The translations under genes and the position numbers were made by a program. A stretch of DNA of 5,255 nucleotides from Cyanobacteria bacterium OH_CDB_58 (lineage in GTDB: Bacteria > Cyanobacteriota > Vampirovibrionia > Gastranaerophilales > Gastranaerophilaceae). The stretch's first letter is position 1; every line of letters begins with the position of its first letter. Shown here one piece after another: positions 1 to 5,255 of the stretch. Below the pieces are notes generated by a model that was given only the letters and a program-made list of their open reading frames with translations, was not told the origin of the DNA and did no database searches. Location of the stretch: contig JAEZLC010000103.1 in the NCBI GenBank assembly GCA_023435965.1, positions 1 to 5,255 on the forward strand. The letters run 5' to 3'.

Positions 1-1
1 C

Positions 2-487
2 AATGTAAACTATGCGGAAAACAATTTTCTCGTAAGAGGTTTGGATTACTATACAAAAACAGTCTTTGAAATCAAATCAAACAATCTTGGATCTCAAAAT
101 GCCGTTTGTGGTGGTGGCAGATATGACGGGCTTGTCGAAACTCTTGGAGGCCCTCATACCCCTGGTGTAGGTTGGGCTATGGGAGTTGAAAGACTAAATG
201 CACTGATTGAAAAAATCGAACCAGAAAAAATGGATTATTTTGTTGTATCAAGTAATATTACCGAAGCATTAAAGTTAGTTCAAGAATTGCGATCAAAAGG
301 GTACGTTGCTGACTTTGACTATTCTAAACGAAAATTCGCAAAACAATTAGAAAAAGCAGCAAAAGTAGCGAAAAAAGCAATTATCTTAGGTGAAGACGAA
401 ATAGAATCAAATACTCTAACATTAAAAGATCTTTCGAATTTTGAACAATCTAAAGTTGATAGGACTATTTTTTTCAATAAAAAATAA
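2..487 (+). CDS. hisS: Histidyl-tRNA synthetase, C-terminal part (5' end outside window)
   Basis: Class II aminoacyl-tRNA synthetase that charges tRNA-His with histidine in the cytoplasm. The reading frame is open from base 2, so the visible part is 161 residues, the last third or so of a family member of about 420. Residues 12-17 read RGLDYY, the histidine-binding signature of HisRS, followed by TKTVFE. Residues 37-44 (GGGRYDGL) and 55-64 ([10 protein letters not shown]) form the end of the catalytic core; the final Arg is the class II motif 3 arginine. Roughly residues 77-160 are the anticodon-binding domain, with the typical GEDE near the end. The stop is TAA at 485-487. A TTG at 41 is an internal Leu codon, not a start, because the signature motif begins before it. 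A stem-loop terminator follows 21 bases after the stop. No frameshift or missing key residue is seen. Identification is firm. Confidence 0.97.
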   Translation, partial: NVNYAENNFLVRGLDYYTKTVFEIKSNNLGSQNAVCGGGRYDGLVETLGGPHTPGVGWAMGVERLNALIEKIEPEKMDYFVVSSNITEALKLVQELRSKGYVADFDYSKRKFAKQLEKAAKVAKKAIILGEDEIESNTLTLKDLSNFEQSKVDRTIFFNKK

Positions 488-497
488 ACTTGTAATT

Positions 498-515
498 TAA
501 TAATAATAATAATAA
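498..515. repeat. (TAA)6 microsatellite
   Basis: Six tandem TAA units lie between the hisS stop and the terminator stem, and the last units overlap the base of the left stem arm. Read on the minus strand this is a UUA-rich run directly after the hairpin, so it probably serves as the U-rich tail of the terminator for the minus-strand gene. Its length may vary between strains by slippage; that is inference. Confidence 0.7.
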
Positions 516-543
516 AAGCGAGAAGTTATCTCGCTTTTATTAT
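509..543. terminator. Bidirectional intrinsic terminator between hisS and the glgA-like gene
   Basis: A perfect inverted repeat has arms 509-523 and 529-543 (15 bp, core AAAAGCGAGA) and a 5-base loop AGTTA. On the + strand the stem ends in CTCGCTTTTATTATGG, with a U-rich descending arm. On the minus strand the same stem is followed by the UUA-rich complement of the TAA repeat. It lies between two convergent stop codons (487 and 554), where a shared terminator is expected. The GC core is short (GCGAG), with A/U pairs around it, which is typical in AT-rich genomes. Confidence 0.9.
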
Positions 544-553
544 GGTTAGATTT

Positions 554-3082
554 TTATTTTTGGTTAACTTTGCCGGTCTTCATTAGTTCAATATATTGAT
601 CTAAAGAACCACCTTCTACATCCCAACTAAAGTCTTTCTCCATAGCCTTGATTGCCATTTGTTTGATTTTATCAGGATTAGAATAGTAAGTATTTAATGC
701 TCTATTGACAGCCACCGCAAATGCATCCGTGTTATCTTTAGGGAACACTAATTTGTCAGGTGTAAATCCGAATATTTTTTCATTTGTTTTATGTCCATAG
801 AAAACATCAGATAAGAACCCGTCTTTACCATCAACAATAGTATCAGCTAAGCCGCCTGTCGCCAAGGCAACTGGTAAACTTCCTTTTGGCATACATTCCA
901 TTTGTGTTAAACCACAAGGCTCCCACTTACTTGGGATTAAGAAGAAATCTGAAGCCACACCGAGTCCGTCTCTTAGACCGGCACTGAATCCCTCGAAGAT
1001 GAATATTCTTTCTCCAGCTTTTTTATTAACTTTAGTAATATCGTCTTTTAATTTTTGTAATTGTTTTGATACCTCAGCATCGCCACTTCCTAATATAGTA
1101 ACAATAGGAGGCTCTTGATCAGGATCTAGTCCTTTAAGAACTTTTTCTAAACTATCTACTAGATAATCATATCCTTTTTGTTCAACATATCTGCCAACGT
1201 TAGCTATTATCGGTACTTTTGTCACATCTATATTTTTAGGAATTACACAATTTTCTGGTTTATAAAGAGTAAATCCTGGTAATGTTTGGCCTTCTTTTGC
1301 TTTATTAGCCATATCATTTAGTAGATTGATCATATTTTCTTTATTTTGAAGTTTGATTGCATAACCTTCATCATTATACATACCTTCATATTTGACAAAA
1401 GGTTTTGCTGGGCTTAATTTTGAATTAATTGTGTCAATCATCGCTTGATTAGGTTCTGAAAGCGATTTTGTATATCCATTAACTATTCCAAGCATAGTAC
1501 CTTTATCTTTTCTGATATTGTTTATAGCTTCTAGACCACAGCCTAAATCATTTGCTTTACACAATTCATTTGCATAATTTCTGGATACAGCAACACTTCT
1601 ATCTGCTAAGTACAAATCTGATAAAGCTTCATTATAATTTCCCATGCCTTCTGATAATGGGAATCCTTCTTCATCATAACCTTTTATTACAGCATTGATG
1701 TCATCAGTATTGTCTTCAAATAGAGTTCTGAAGATTTTATCTGCATTTTGCCAATCACTTCCTTGATATTGTGCGTTGTGCGTGATGTGAATTACTGGAG
1801 TATTTTTGATGTATTCGAATGTCTCATCACTCATCTTCTTTTGTTCATGGACAACAGGAGCGTCGTAACGCATCATGCTTGATATCGCACTGGCATGCCA
1901 GTCATTTGCTATCATTACATTAGGAGCTTCTACGTTTTGAACTTTTGCTTCTTTTGCATCTCTCATAAGCTGATAAACTGCTTTAGAGAAGAACGTCATT
2001 CTTTCAGCTTCGCTTACTTTATTATCGTTAAGTACATAGGCACCTTTACATTCAGACTTATTGTCTTTATGAGGGTTCATAGAGAAGATTTTGTCATTTC
2101 TCAAGAATATGTACTTAGAACCGTTTAGTGTACCTGTTAATATATCTACATTCTCATTTTTATAAGAACCTGTTTTGTCATTATAAACTTTTATACTCAT
2201 GCTGCCTTCTTTTACAAGGTCGATTTTCTTACCTTCAGCACCTGTGTATACAAAATGTTTTTCATCTACTGCTTCGACAGAAGCTTTTTTCTTATCACCA
2301 TCATTACCTACATAAAGAGGAGTGATTATGTCCATATGATTTTTTGGATCGTTTTTAAACTTATTGTTAAATGCATCAGGTAATTGGATACCAACTTCAG
2401 CCAAACCACCAATTTTTAAGAAAGATTGTGTTTCTGCTGTAACCATCCATGCCTGAACATTTTCGATATTCGGCCAACTATATTCACCGTTTACTCTTTT
2501 TGTTGCTTCTGTTTGCAGTAATTCTTTTGTTGGCTCAGAAATTTCTTTATTTTCAAGTTTCTTTTTAGCCGCACCTTTTACATTTGCAAAAGAGTAAACA
2601 GTCGTACCAACTAAAGCGAGGTCTTTCAATATTGTTGTTGATTTTGTAGCTATGTCATCGACTTGAGTTTTAATTGTATCTTGAGTAGCTTTCATGCCTT
2701 CTTGAATAACTTTGCTGTCTTGAATTTTCGTAGCCAAGTCTTCTATTTTTGTATTGAACTTAGAACCTAATTCTTCAAACATTTTTTTAGTTGTAGCCGC
2801 ATTCATTCTATTGCTTGCAATTATGGCTACAGGCGTTGCTACTAGAGCTACAATTCCGCTGTATTTTAGAGCTTGATCTATAAAAGTAACAGGTTTTGAC
2901 TGCGTACCTTCTTGTGTTGTATAAGTATCTTTTTGTAGTGGTTTTTGCATAACTGGTGCATTAGCAACTGGCTGCGCTACAGTCGGAGCTGACGCTAACG
3001 GCTGGTCTTTTACTACATTATTTTGAGGCACTTGTACACTTGTCTGTGGTGCTGAAATCAACTTATTAAAATCTAAGCTCAC
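554..3082 (-). CDS. glgA: GT5-family glycogen/starch synthase with long N-terminal hydrophobic/coiled-coil extension
   Basis: Predicted to extend alpha-1,4-glucan chains from a nucleotide-glucose donor (ADP-glucose in the bacterial family). The product is 842 residues against about 480 for ordinary GlgA. Start chosen: GTG at 3082, seven bases after AAGGAGT; a TTG at 3115 would overlap the -10 box. Residues 1-70 are rich in Pro, Gln, Ala and Val. Residues 74-93 are a hydrophobic segment, 94-154 look like a coiled coil, 155-168 are a second hydrophobic stretch followed by KGAAKKK. The catalytic part starts near 201: KIGGL 223-227 (donor/acceptor loop), DWH 394-396, THN 434-436 before QYQG, GCGLE 514-518, NG 535-536, GRYVEQKG 630-637 (phosphate-binding Arg and Lys), EPCGLTQME 721-729, TGGLADT 742-748. 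All are in GT5 order, so the enzyme is probably active. The distance from KIGGL to EPCGL is about 135 residues longer than in E. coli GlgA. No glgB or glgC is nearby. The family call is firm; substrate and membrane location are inferred. Confidence 0.9.
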   Translation of the reverse strand: MSLDFNKLISAPQTSVQVPQNNVVKDQPLASAPTVAQPVANAPVMQKPLQKDTYTTQEGTQSKPVTFIDQALKYSGIVALVATPVAIIASNRMNAATTKKMFEELGSKFNTKIEDLATKIQDSKVIQEGMKATQDTIKTQVDDIATKSTTILKDLALVGTTVYSFANVKGAAKKKLENKEISEPTKELLQTEATKRVNGEYSWPNIENVQAWMVTAETQSFLKIGGLAEVGIQLPDAFNNKFKNDPKNHMDIITPLYVGNDGDKKKASVEAVDEKHFVYTGAEGKKIDLVKEGSMSIKVYNDKTGSYKNENVDILTGTLNGSKYIFLRNDKIFSMNPHKDNKSECKGAYVLNDNKVSEAERMTFFSKAVYQLMRDAKEAKVQNVEAPNVMIANDWHASAISSMMRYDAPVVHEQKKMSDETFEYIKNTPVIHITHNAQYQGSDWQNADKIFRTLFEDNTDDINAVIKGYDEEGFPLSEGMGNYNEALSDLYLADRSVAVSRNYANELCKANDLGCGLEAINNIRKDKGTMLGIVNGYTKSLSEPNQAMIDTINSKLSPAKPFVKYEGMYNDEGYAIKLQNKENMINLLNDMANKAKEGQTLPGFTLYKPENCVIPKNIDVTKVPIIANVGRYVEQKGYDYLVDSLEKVLKGLDPDQEPPIVTILGSGDAEVSKQLQKLKDDITKVNKKAGERIFIFEGFSAGLRDGLGVASDFFLIPSKWEPCGLTQMECMPKGSLPVALATGGLADTIVDGKDGFLSDVFYGHKTNEKIFGFTPDKLVFPKDNTDAFAVAVNRALNTYYSNPDKIKQMAIKAMEKDFSWDVEGGSLDQYIELMKTGKVNQK

Positions 3083-3088
3083 TTTTAT

Positions 3089-3095
3089 ACTCCTT
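3089..3095 (-). promoter_or_regulatory. Shine-Dalgarno sequence deciding the glgA-like start
   Basis: The minus strand reads AAGGAGT, then seven bases, then GTG at 3082. This near-perfect anti-16S match at ideal spacing is the best initiation signal in the window and selects GTG 3082 over the in-frame TTG at 3115, which would add 11 residues. Confidence 0.85.
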
Positions 3096-3114
3096 ATTAT
3101 TAGAATGCTTTCCA

Positions 3115-3120
3115 ATTATA
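3115..3120 (-). promoter_or_regulatory. -10 box of the glgA-like gene promoter
   Basis: The minus strand reads TATAAT, an exact sigma-70-type -10 consensus. Transcription would begin near 3108, giving a leader of about 25 bases before GTG 3082 that includes the ribosome binding site. The -35 region is poor: at 17-19 bp spacing the candidates are AACATT, CAACAT and GCAACA, none close to TTGACA. The promoter may therefore be weak or activator-dependent; that is inference. Confidence 0.6.
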
Positions 3121-3130
3121 CAAAAATGCT

Positions 3131-3195
3131 AAAAATAAATGTTGCTAGCCGTACTGGGCTATATACATCCAAAAAAGCCGAGTACCAGTAACAAC
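3131..3195 (-). terminator. Imperfect stem-loop terminator of metF
   Basis: On the minus strand an arm of about 20 bases (3195-3176, GTTGTTACTGGTACTCGGCT) pairs with a second arm (3160-3141, AGCCCAGTACGGCTAGCAAC) across a 15-base loop. Paired blocks are GTTG/CAAC, GTACT/AGTAC and GGCT/AGCC, with a C-C mismatch, a G-U pair and a small bulge. The tail is ATTTATTTTT (3140-3131) and then another T-run. It starts 36 bases after the metF stop. The U-tract is interrupted, so termination could be partial. The same hairpin also forms from the + strand but lacks a U-tail there. Confidence 0.7.
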
Positions 3196-3231
3196 AAGGG
3201 ATTTAACTAAAAATTTGATTTTTACATATAT

Positions 3232-4098
3232 TTACAAAATATTTTCCAATATGTCATAAGCCGGCATGGATTTATTCAAAATATAAAAATGAAGTCCAGA
3301 AACACCGAAATCTATTAGCTTTTGGGACTGAATAATTGCAAATTCTTTACCAATTATTTTAACTGAATCTTGATCATGCCTGTATTGCTCCAATTTATCT
3401 TTTAATGAGTTTGGAAGCTTTACCTTGCACAAAGAAATCATTTTCGACAATTGATTATAGCTCGTTATAGGCAAAATCCCTGGAACTATAGGTATATCAA
3501 TTCCTGCATCCCTTACTTTTTCGCAGTAATGGTAAAAATATTCATTATCAAAAAATAATTGTGTAAAGATAACCTTAGCACCGGCATTAACCTTTTTTTT
3601 CAAGTTCTCTATGTCAGAAGCCAAGTCATCAGCCTCTATGTGTGCTTCAGGATAACCGGCTACTGCTATTGATAAATCTGTTTTTGACTTTATAAATTCT
3701 ACCAACTCACTAGCGTATCTAAAATCTTCGCACAGAATATCTTCCCCAATCGGCACATCACCTCTAAGTGCCAACACATTGTGCATACTTTCTTCTTCGA
3801 TTTCTGAAAGATAACTCTGTATGAACTCTTTTGATGAATTTTTGCAGGTGAAATGAGGCATTACGTCGATTTTTAAACTATCTCTTATAACTTTTGCTAG
3901 CTGCAATGAATTAGTTTTTGTTGTACCTCCTGCACCGTATGTTATCGACACAAGCTTTGGATTGAAGGATGATAATTTATTTAACTCATCGATTATCAAT
4001 TTGTTTCTTATGTCATGCTCTTCCTTTGGCGGAAACACCTCAAAAGAGATGACCGGCTTTTTAGCTTCTGTGATTGAATATATTTCTTCTAATTTCAT
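3232..4098 (-). CDS. metF: Methylenetetrahydrofolate reductase
   Basis: Flavoenzyme of the cytoplasm that reduces 5,10-methylene-tetrahydrofolate to 5-methyl-tetrahydrofolate, the methyl donor for methionine synthesis. The product is 288 residues, close to E. coli MetF (296), and forms a single TIM-barrel domain. Visible signatures: SFEVFPPK at 18-25, whose Glu (residue 20) matches the catalytic glutamate; TYGAGGT at 53-59; ALRGD at 110-114; FTQLFFD at 178-184 with the folate-contacting Gln; PGILPI at 206-211; LHFYILN at 269-275. Start chosen: ATG at 4098, preceded by AGGGA; an in-frame TTG at 4125 would add nine residues and overlap the upstream gene. The coding sequence begins 10 bases after the recombinase stop, so it is probably co-transcribed and perhaps translationally linked to it. 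The stem-loop at 3131-3195 ends the unit. No riboswitch precedes it, and no other methionine gene is in view. Nothing looks degraded. Confidence 0.96.
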   Translation of the reverse strand: MKLEEIYSITEAKKPVISFEVFPPKEEHDIRNKLIIDELNKLSSFNPKLVSITYGAGGTTKTNSLQLAKVIRDSLKIDVMPHFTCKNSSKEFIQSYLSEIEEESMHNVLALRGDVPIGEDILCEDFRYASELVEFIKSKTDLSIAVAGYPEAHIEADDLASDIENLKKKVNAGAKVIFTQLFFDNEYFYHYCEKVRDAGIDIPIVPGILPITSYNQLSKMISLCKVKLPNSLKDKLEQYRHDQDSVKIIGKEFAIIQSQKLIDFGVSGLHFYILNKSMPAYDILENIL

Positions 4099-4108
4099 CT
4101 TTTCCCTA

Positions 4109-4975
4109 TCATTTGTTAATAGCAAAATAAACTTCTTTTAGACGTTTCTTGCTTACGTGTGTATACAATTGAGTTGTAGAAACATCTGAATGACCTAACA
4201 ACTCTTGAACGACTCTCAAATCTGCTCCATTTTCCAGAAGGTGCGTGGCAAATGAATGTCTAAGCGTATGAGGCGAAATATGCTTGTTTATTTTCTGCCC
4301 TAATGAATGAATTATAGTATAAACACCCTGCCTATTAATACTGGTTCCTTTATTTGAGATAAAAAATGTCTTTGTAGTTAATTTATACTTTTTGACAAAA
4401 TAATCTCTTTCTTTTATATAGTCCAAAAGTGCATCTTTAGCCTTTTGTCCAACAGGAACAACCCTCTCCTTAGATCCTTTTCCGACACATCTGACATAAC
4501 TCATTGCTAAATCAATATTTTGAACTTGCAGATTTACTAACTCTGAAACTCTTAAACCAGAGGAATAAAGAAGCTCAAATATTGCTTTTTCGAGGACATC
4601 TAATTTATCATTTAAAATAACATCTATTTCTTGCATTGAAAGAACTTTAGGAAGCTTTTTTGCTAATTTAGGCTGTTCTATGCTTAAAGTAGGATTGTGG
4701 GTAATTATCTCATTGTTGCAAAGCCAATTGAACCAACCTCTTAAAGATGCTATAACTCTTGCAATACTGGTATGAGAATAATTTTTATCCCTTAAGTTTT
4801 TGACATACGTATTTATATGCACTCTTTTTATCGAAGAAAAGTCCTCTACTCCTATCGAGATAAAAAAATCTGTGCAGAATGACAGATCTCGCCTATATGC
4901 ATCGACAGTATTTAGAGAAAGTCCTCTTTCCACTTCCAAATATTCAAGATACTGTGCTATATAATGAATAAACAT
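4109..4975 (-). CDS. xerD: XerC/XerD-type site-specific tyrosine recombinase, closer to XerD
   Basis: Tyrosine recombinase expected to resolve chromosome dimers at a dif site near the terminus during division, acting on DNA with a partner. The product is 288 residues (E. coli XerD is 298). Residues 1-85 are the SAM-like core-binding domain, including TVDAYRRDL; residues about 110-280 are the catalytic domain. The full active-site set is visible: Arg142 in SSGLRVSEL, Lys166 in GKGSKER, His236 and Arg239 in PHTLRH, His262 in LLGHSD, and nucleophile Tyr271 in QLYTHV. The stretch GADLRVVQELLGHSDVSTTQ resembles XerD more than XerC. The C-terminus ends AINK, without the usual HPRA-like ending. An in-frame TGA sits directly before ATG 4975, so no upstream start is possible. 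No Shine-Dalgarno sequence is present. A single-recombinase XerA/XerH-like role or an integrase of an element is possible, but no element borders are seen. Confidence 0.92.
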   Translation of the reverse strand: MFIHYIAQYLEYLEVERGLSLNTVDAYRRDLSFCTDFFISIGVEDFSSIKRVHINTYVKNLRDKNYSHTSIARVIASLRGWFNWLCNNEIITHNPTLSIEQPKLAKKLPKVLSMQEIDVILNDKLDVLEKAIFELLYSSGLRVSELVNLQVQNIDLAMSYVRCVGKGSKERVVPVGQKAKDALLDYIKERDYFVKKYKLTTKTFFISNKGTSINRQGVYTIIHSLGQKINKHISPHTLRHSFATHLLENGADLRVVQELLGHSDVSTTQLYTHVSKKRLKEVYFAINK

Positions 4976-4980
4976 TCATT
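4963..4980. repeat. Inverted repeat across the recombinase start codon
   Basis: AATGAAT (4963-4969) and ATTCATT (4974-4980) are perfect 7-bp inverted arms around AAAC. In the minus-strand RNA the AUG at 4975-4973 falls in the arm and loop. The stem is nearly all A-U, so as an RNA hairpin it is weak. It could instead be a protein-binding palindrome or chance in AT-rich DNA. Confidence 0.45.
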
Positions 4981-4981
4981 T

Positions 4982-5011
4982 ATTCTAGCATTATGTTTAT
5001 CGGTTTAGCAA
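4982..5011 (-). promoter_or_regulatory. Candidate promoter of the recombinase-metF unit
   Basis: The minus strand carries TTGCTA (5011-5006; four of six matches to TTGACA), an 18-base spacer and TAGAAT (4987-4982; five of six matches to TATAAT). The A of the recombinase ATG is the seventh base after the -10 box, so the transcript would start at or beside the start codon. This agrees with the absent Shine-Dalgarno sequence, but such boxes occur by chance in AT-rich DNA. Confidence 0.4.
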
Positions 5012-5014
5012 AAT

Positions 5015-5254
5015 TTATAAGTTTTTTAATGCTTCACGCTCAACAACATCAGCTTTGTGCATAATACCATTTATTTGAGAATAATCATTTCCAGAATCCG
5101 CAAACGCTGTAGGCTCAGAGGACGGTATGTACGTTCTCACAGGCTCATTATTTGAGGAGTCAGTTTCTTTTTCTTTTTTTATCTTTTTGGCTGCTATTGC
5201 TTCTGCATCTTCTTCAACATTTGGTGCTGCCGCATTAACTTGTGGCTGTTGAAC
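5015..5254 (-). CDS. C-terminal end of an unrecognised low-complexity protein (5' end outside window)
   Basis: A reading frame with no start in the window is open for 79 codons from the right edge to TAA at 5015-5017. I do not recognise the family. The visible part begins with a Gln/Pro/Ala stretch (VQQPQVNAAAP), continues into an acidic-then-basic segment (EEDAEAIAAKKIKKEKE), then a Ser/Pro/Asn-rich linker, and ends with a short segment that may be helical (GIMHKADVVEREALKNL). There is no hydrophobic segment. This looks like a disordered tail or linker rather than a catalytic domain. It lies 39 bases upstream of the recombinase on the same strand, with no hairpin terminator between them, so read-through into the recombinase is possible. 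Support for being coding is the long open frame in AT-rich DNA and the protein-like composition; function is unknown. Confidence 0.7.
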   Translation of the reverse strand, partial: VQQPQVNAAAPNVEEDAEAIAAKKIKKEKETDSSNNEPVRTYIPSSEPTAFADSGNDYSQINGIMHKADVVEREALKNL

Positions 5255-5255
5255 A

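Noticed and set aside
1895..2325. Two short + strand reading frames opposite the glgA-like gene
   Set aside because: They lie wholly antisense to a strongly supported GT5 coding region, encode Cys/His/Phe/Tyr-rich strings typical of antisense translation, and have no ribosome binding site or recognisable motif.
3083..3115. Longer start (TTG 3115) for the glgA-like protein
   Set aside because: It would overlap the -10 box and the predicted transcription start and has no Shine-Dalgarno sequence; the downstream GTG at 3082 has an ideal one.
3209..3223. Small A/T palindrome AAAAAT-TTG-ATTTTT downstream of metF
   Set aside because: It has no G/C pair, a 3-base loop and sits just before the much better hairpin; it is likely chance in AT-rich DNA.
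4099..4125. Longer start (TTG 4125) for MetF
   Set aside because: It would overlap the end of the recombinase gene by 17 bases and add residues not needed by the family; ATG 4098 has AGGGA just upstream and gives a normal-length protein.
4109..4975. Recombinase as an integrase of a mobile element
   Set aside because: It has XerD-like length and motifs, sits in an apparent unit with metF, and no attachment repeats, tRNA target or element genes are visible.
4974..5001. dif-like site beside the recombinase (TTATGTTTAT at 4991-5000 resembles a XerD arm)
   Set aside because: The half-site matches only about 8 of 11 positions, and the 11 bases on the other side of a 6-base centre do not resemble a XerC arm or an inverted copy.

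Overview
The window is AT-rich bacterial chromosome carrying four recognisable genes and the tail of a fifth. The coding sequences are tightly packed and there is no phage, insertion-sequence, CRISPR or RNA-gene signal. Low GC, an isolated starch/glycogen synthase with a long non-catalytic N-terminus, and ordinary housekeeping neighbours would fit a gut member of the non-photosynthetic cyanobacterial relatives (Melainabacteria/Gastranaerophilales). That placement is an impression from gene style, not a result; other low-GC phyla are possible.

Layout. On the + strand, positions 2-487 are the 3' end of hisS (histidyl-tRNA synthetase). It converges on a minus-strand gene, and the two share a perfect 15-bp stem-loop (509-543) placed to stop transcription from both sides. 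Minus strand 554-3082 is an 842-residue GT5 glycogen/starch synthase (GlgA-like). Its catalytic signatures are intact, but about 200 extra N-terminal residues hold a Pro/Gln/Ala-rich stretch, two hydrophobic segments and a coiled-coil-like region. It has its own -10 box and a strong ribosome binding site, which place its start at GTG 3082.

Upstream of it (3083-3231) lies a compact intergenic region with an imperfect hairpin and U-rich tail (metF terminator) that runs directly into the glgA-like promoter. Next come metF (3232-4098, methylenetetrahydrofolate reductase) and a XerC/XerD-type tyrosine recombinase (4109-4975), both on the minus strand and 10 bases apart, so probably one transcript. 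The recombinase has no Shine-Dalgarno sequence. A promoter-like pair upstream would start its mRNA at or next to the AUG, so it may be leaderless. At the right edge, 5015-5254 (minus) is the C-terminal 79 residues of an unrecognised, charged, low-complexity protein.

The genes do not form one pathway: tRNA charging, alpha-glucan synthesis, one-carbon/methionine metabolism and chromosome-dimer resolution sit side by side. I see no clear previously undescribed system. The most unusual item is the architecture of the GlgA-like enzyme: an apparently membrane-associated N-terminus, extra length in the catalytic part, and an E-x7-E motif where bacterial GlgA normally has only the first glutamate.
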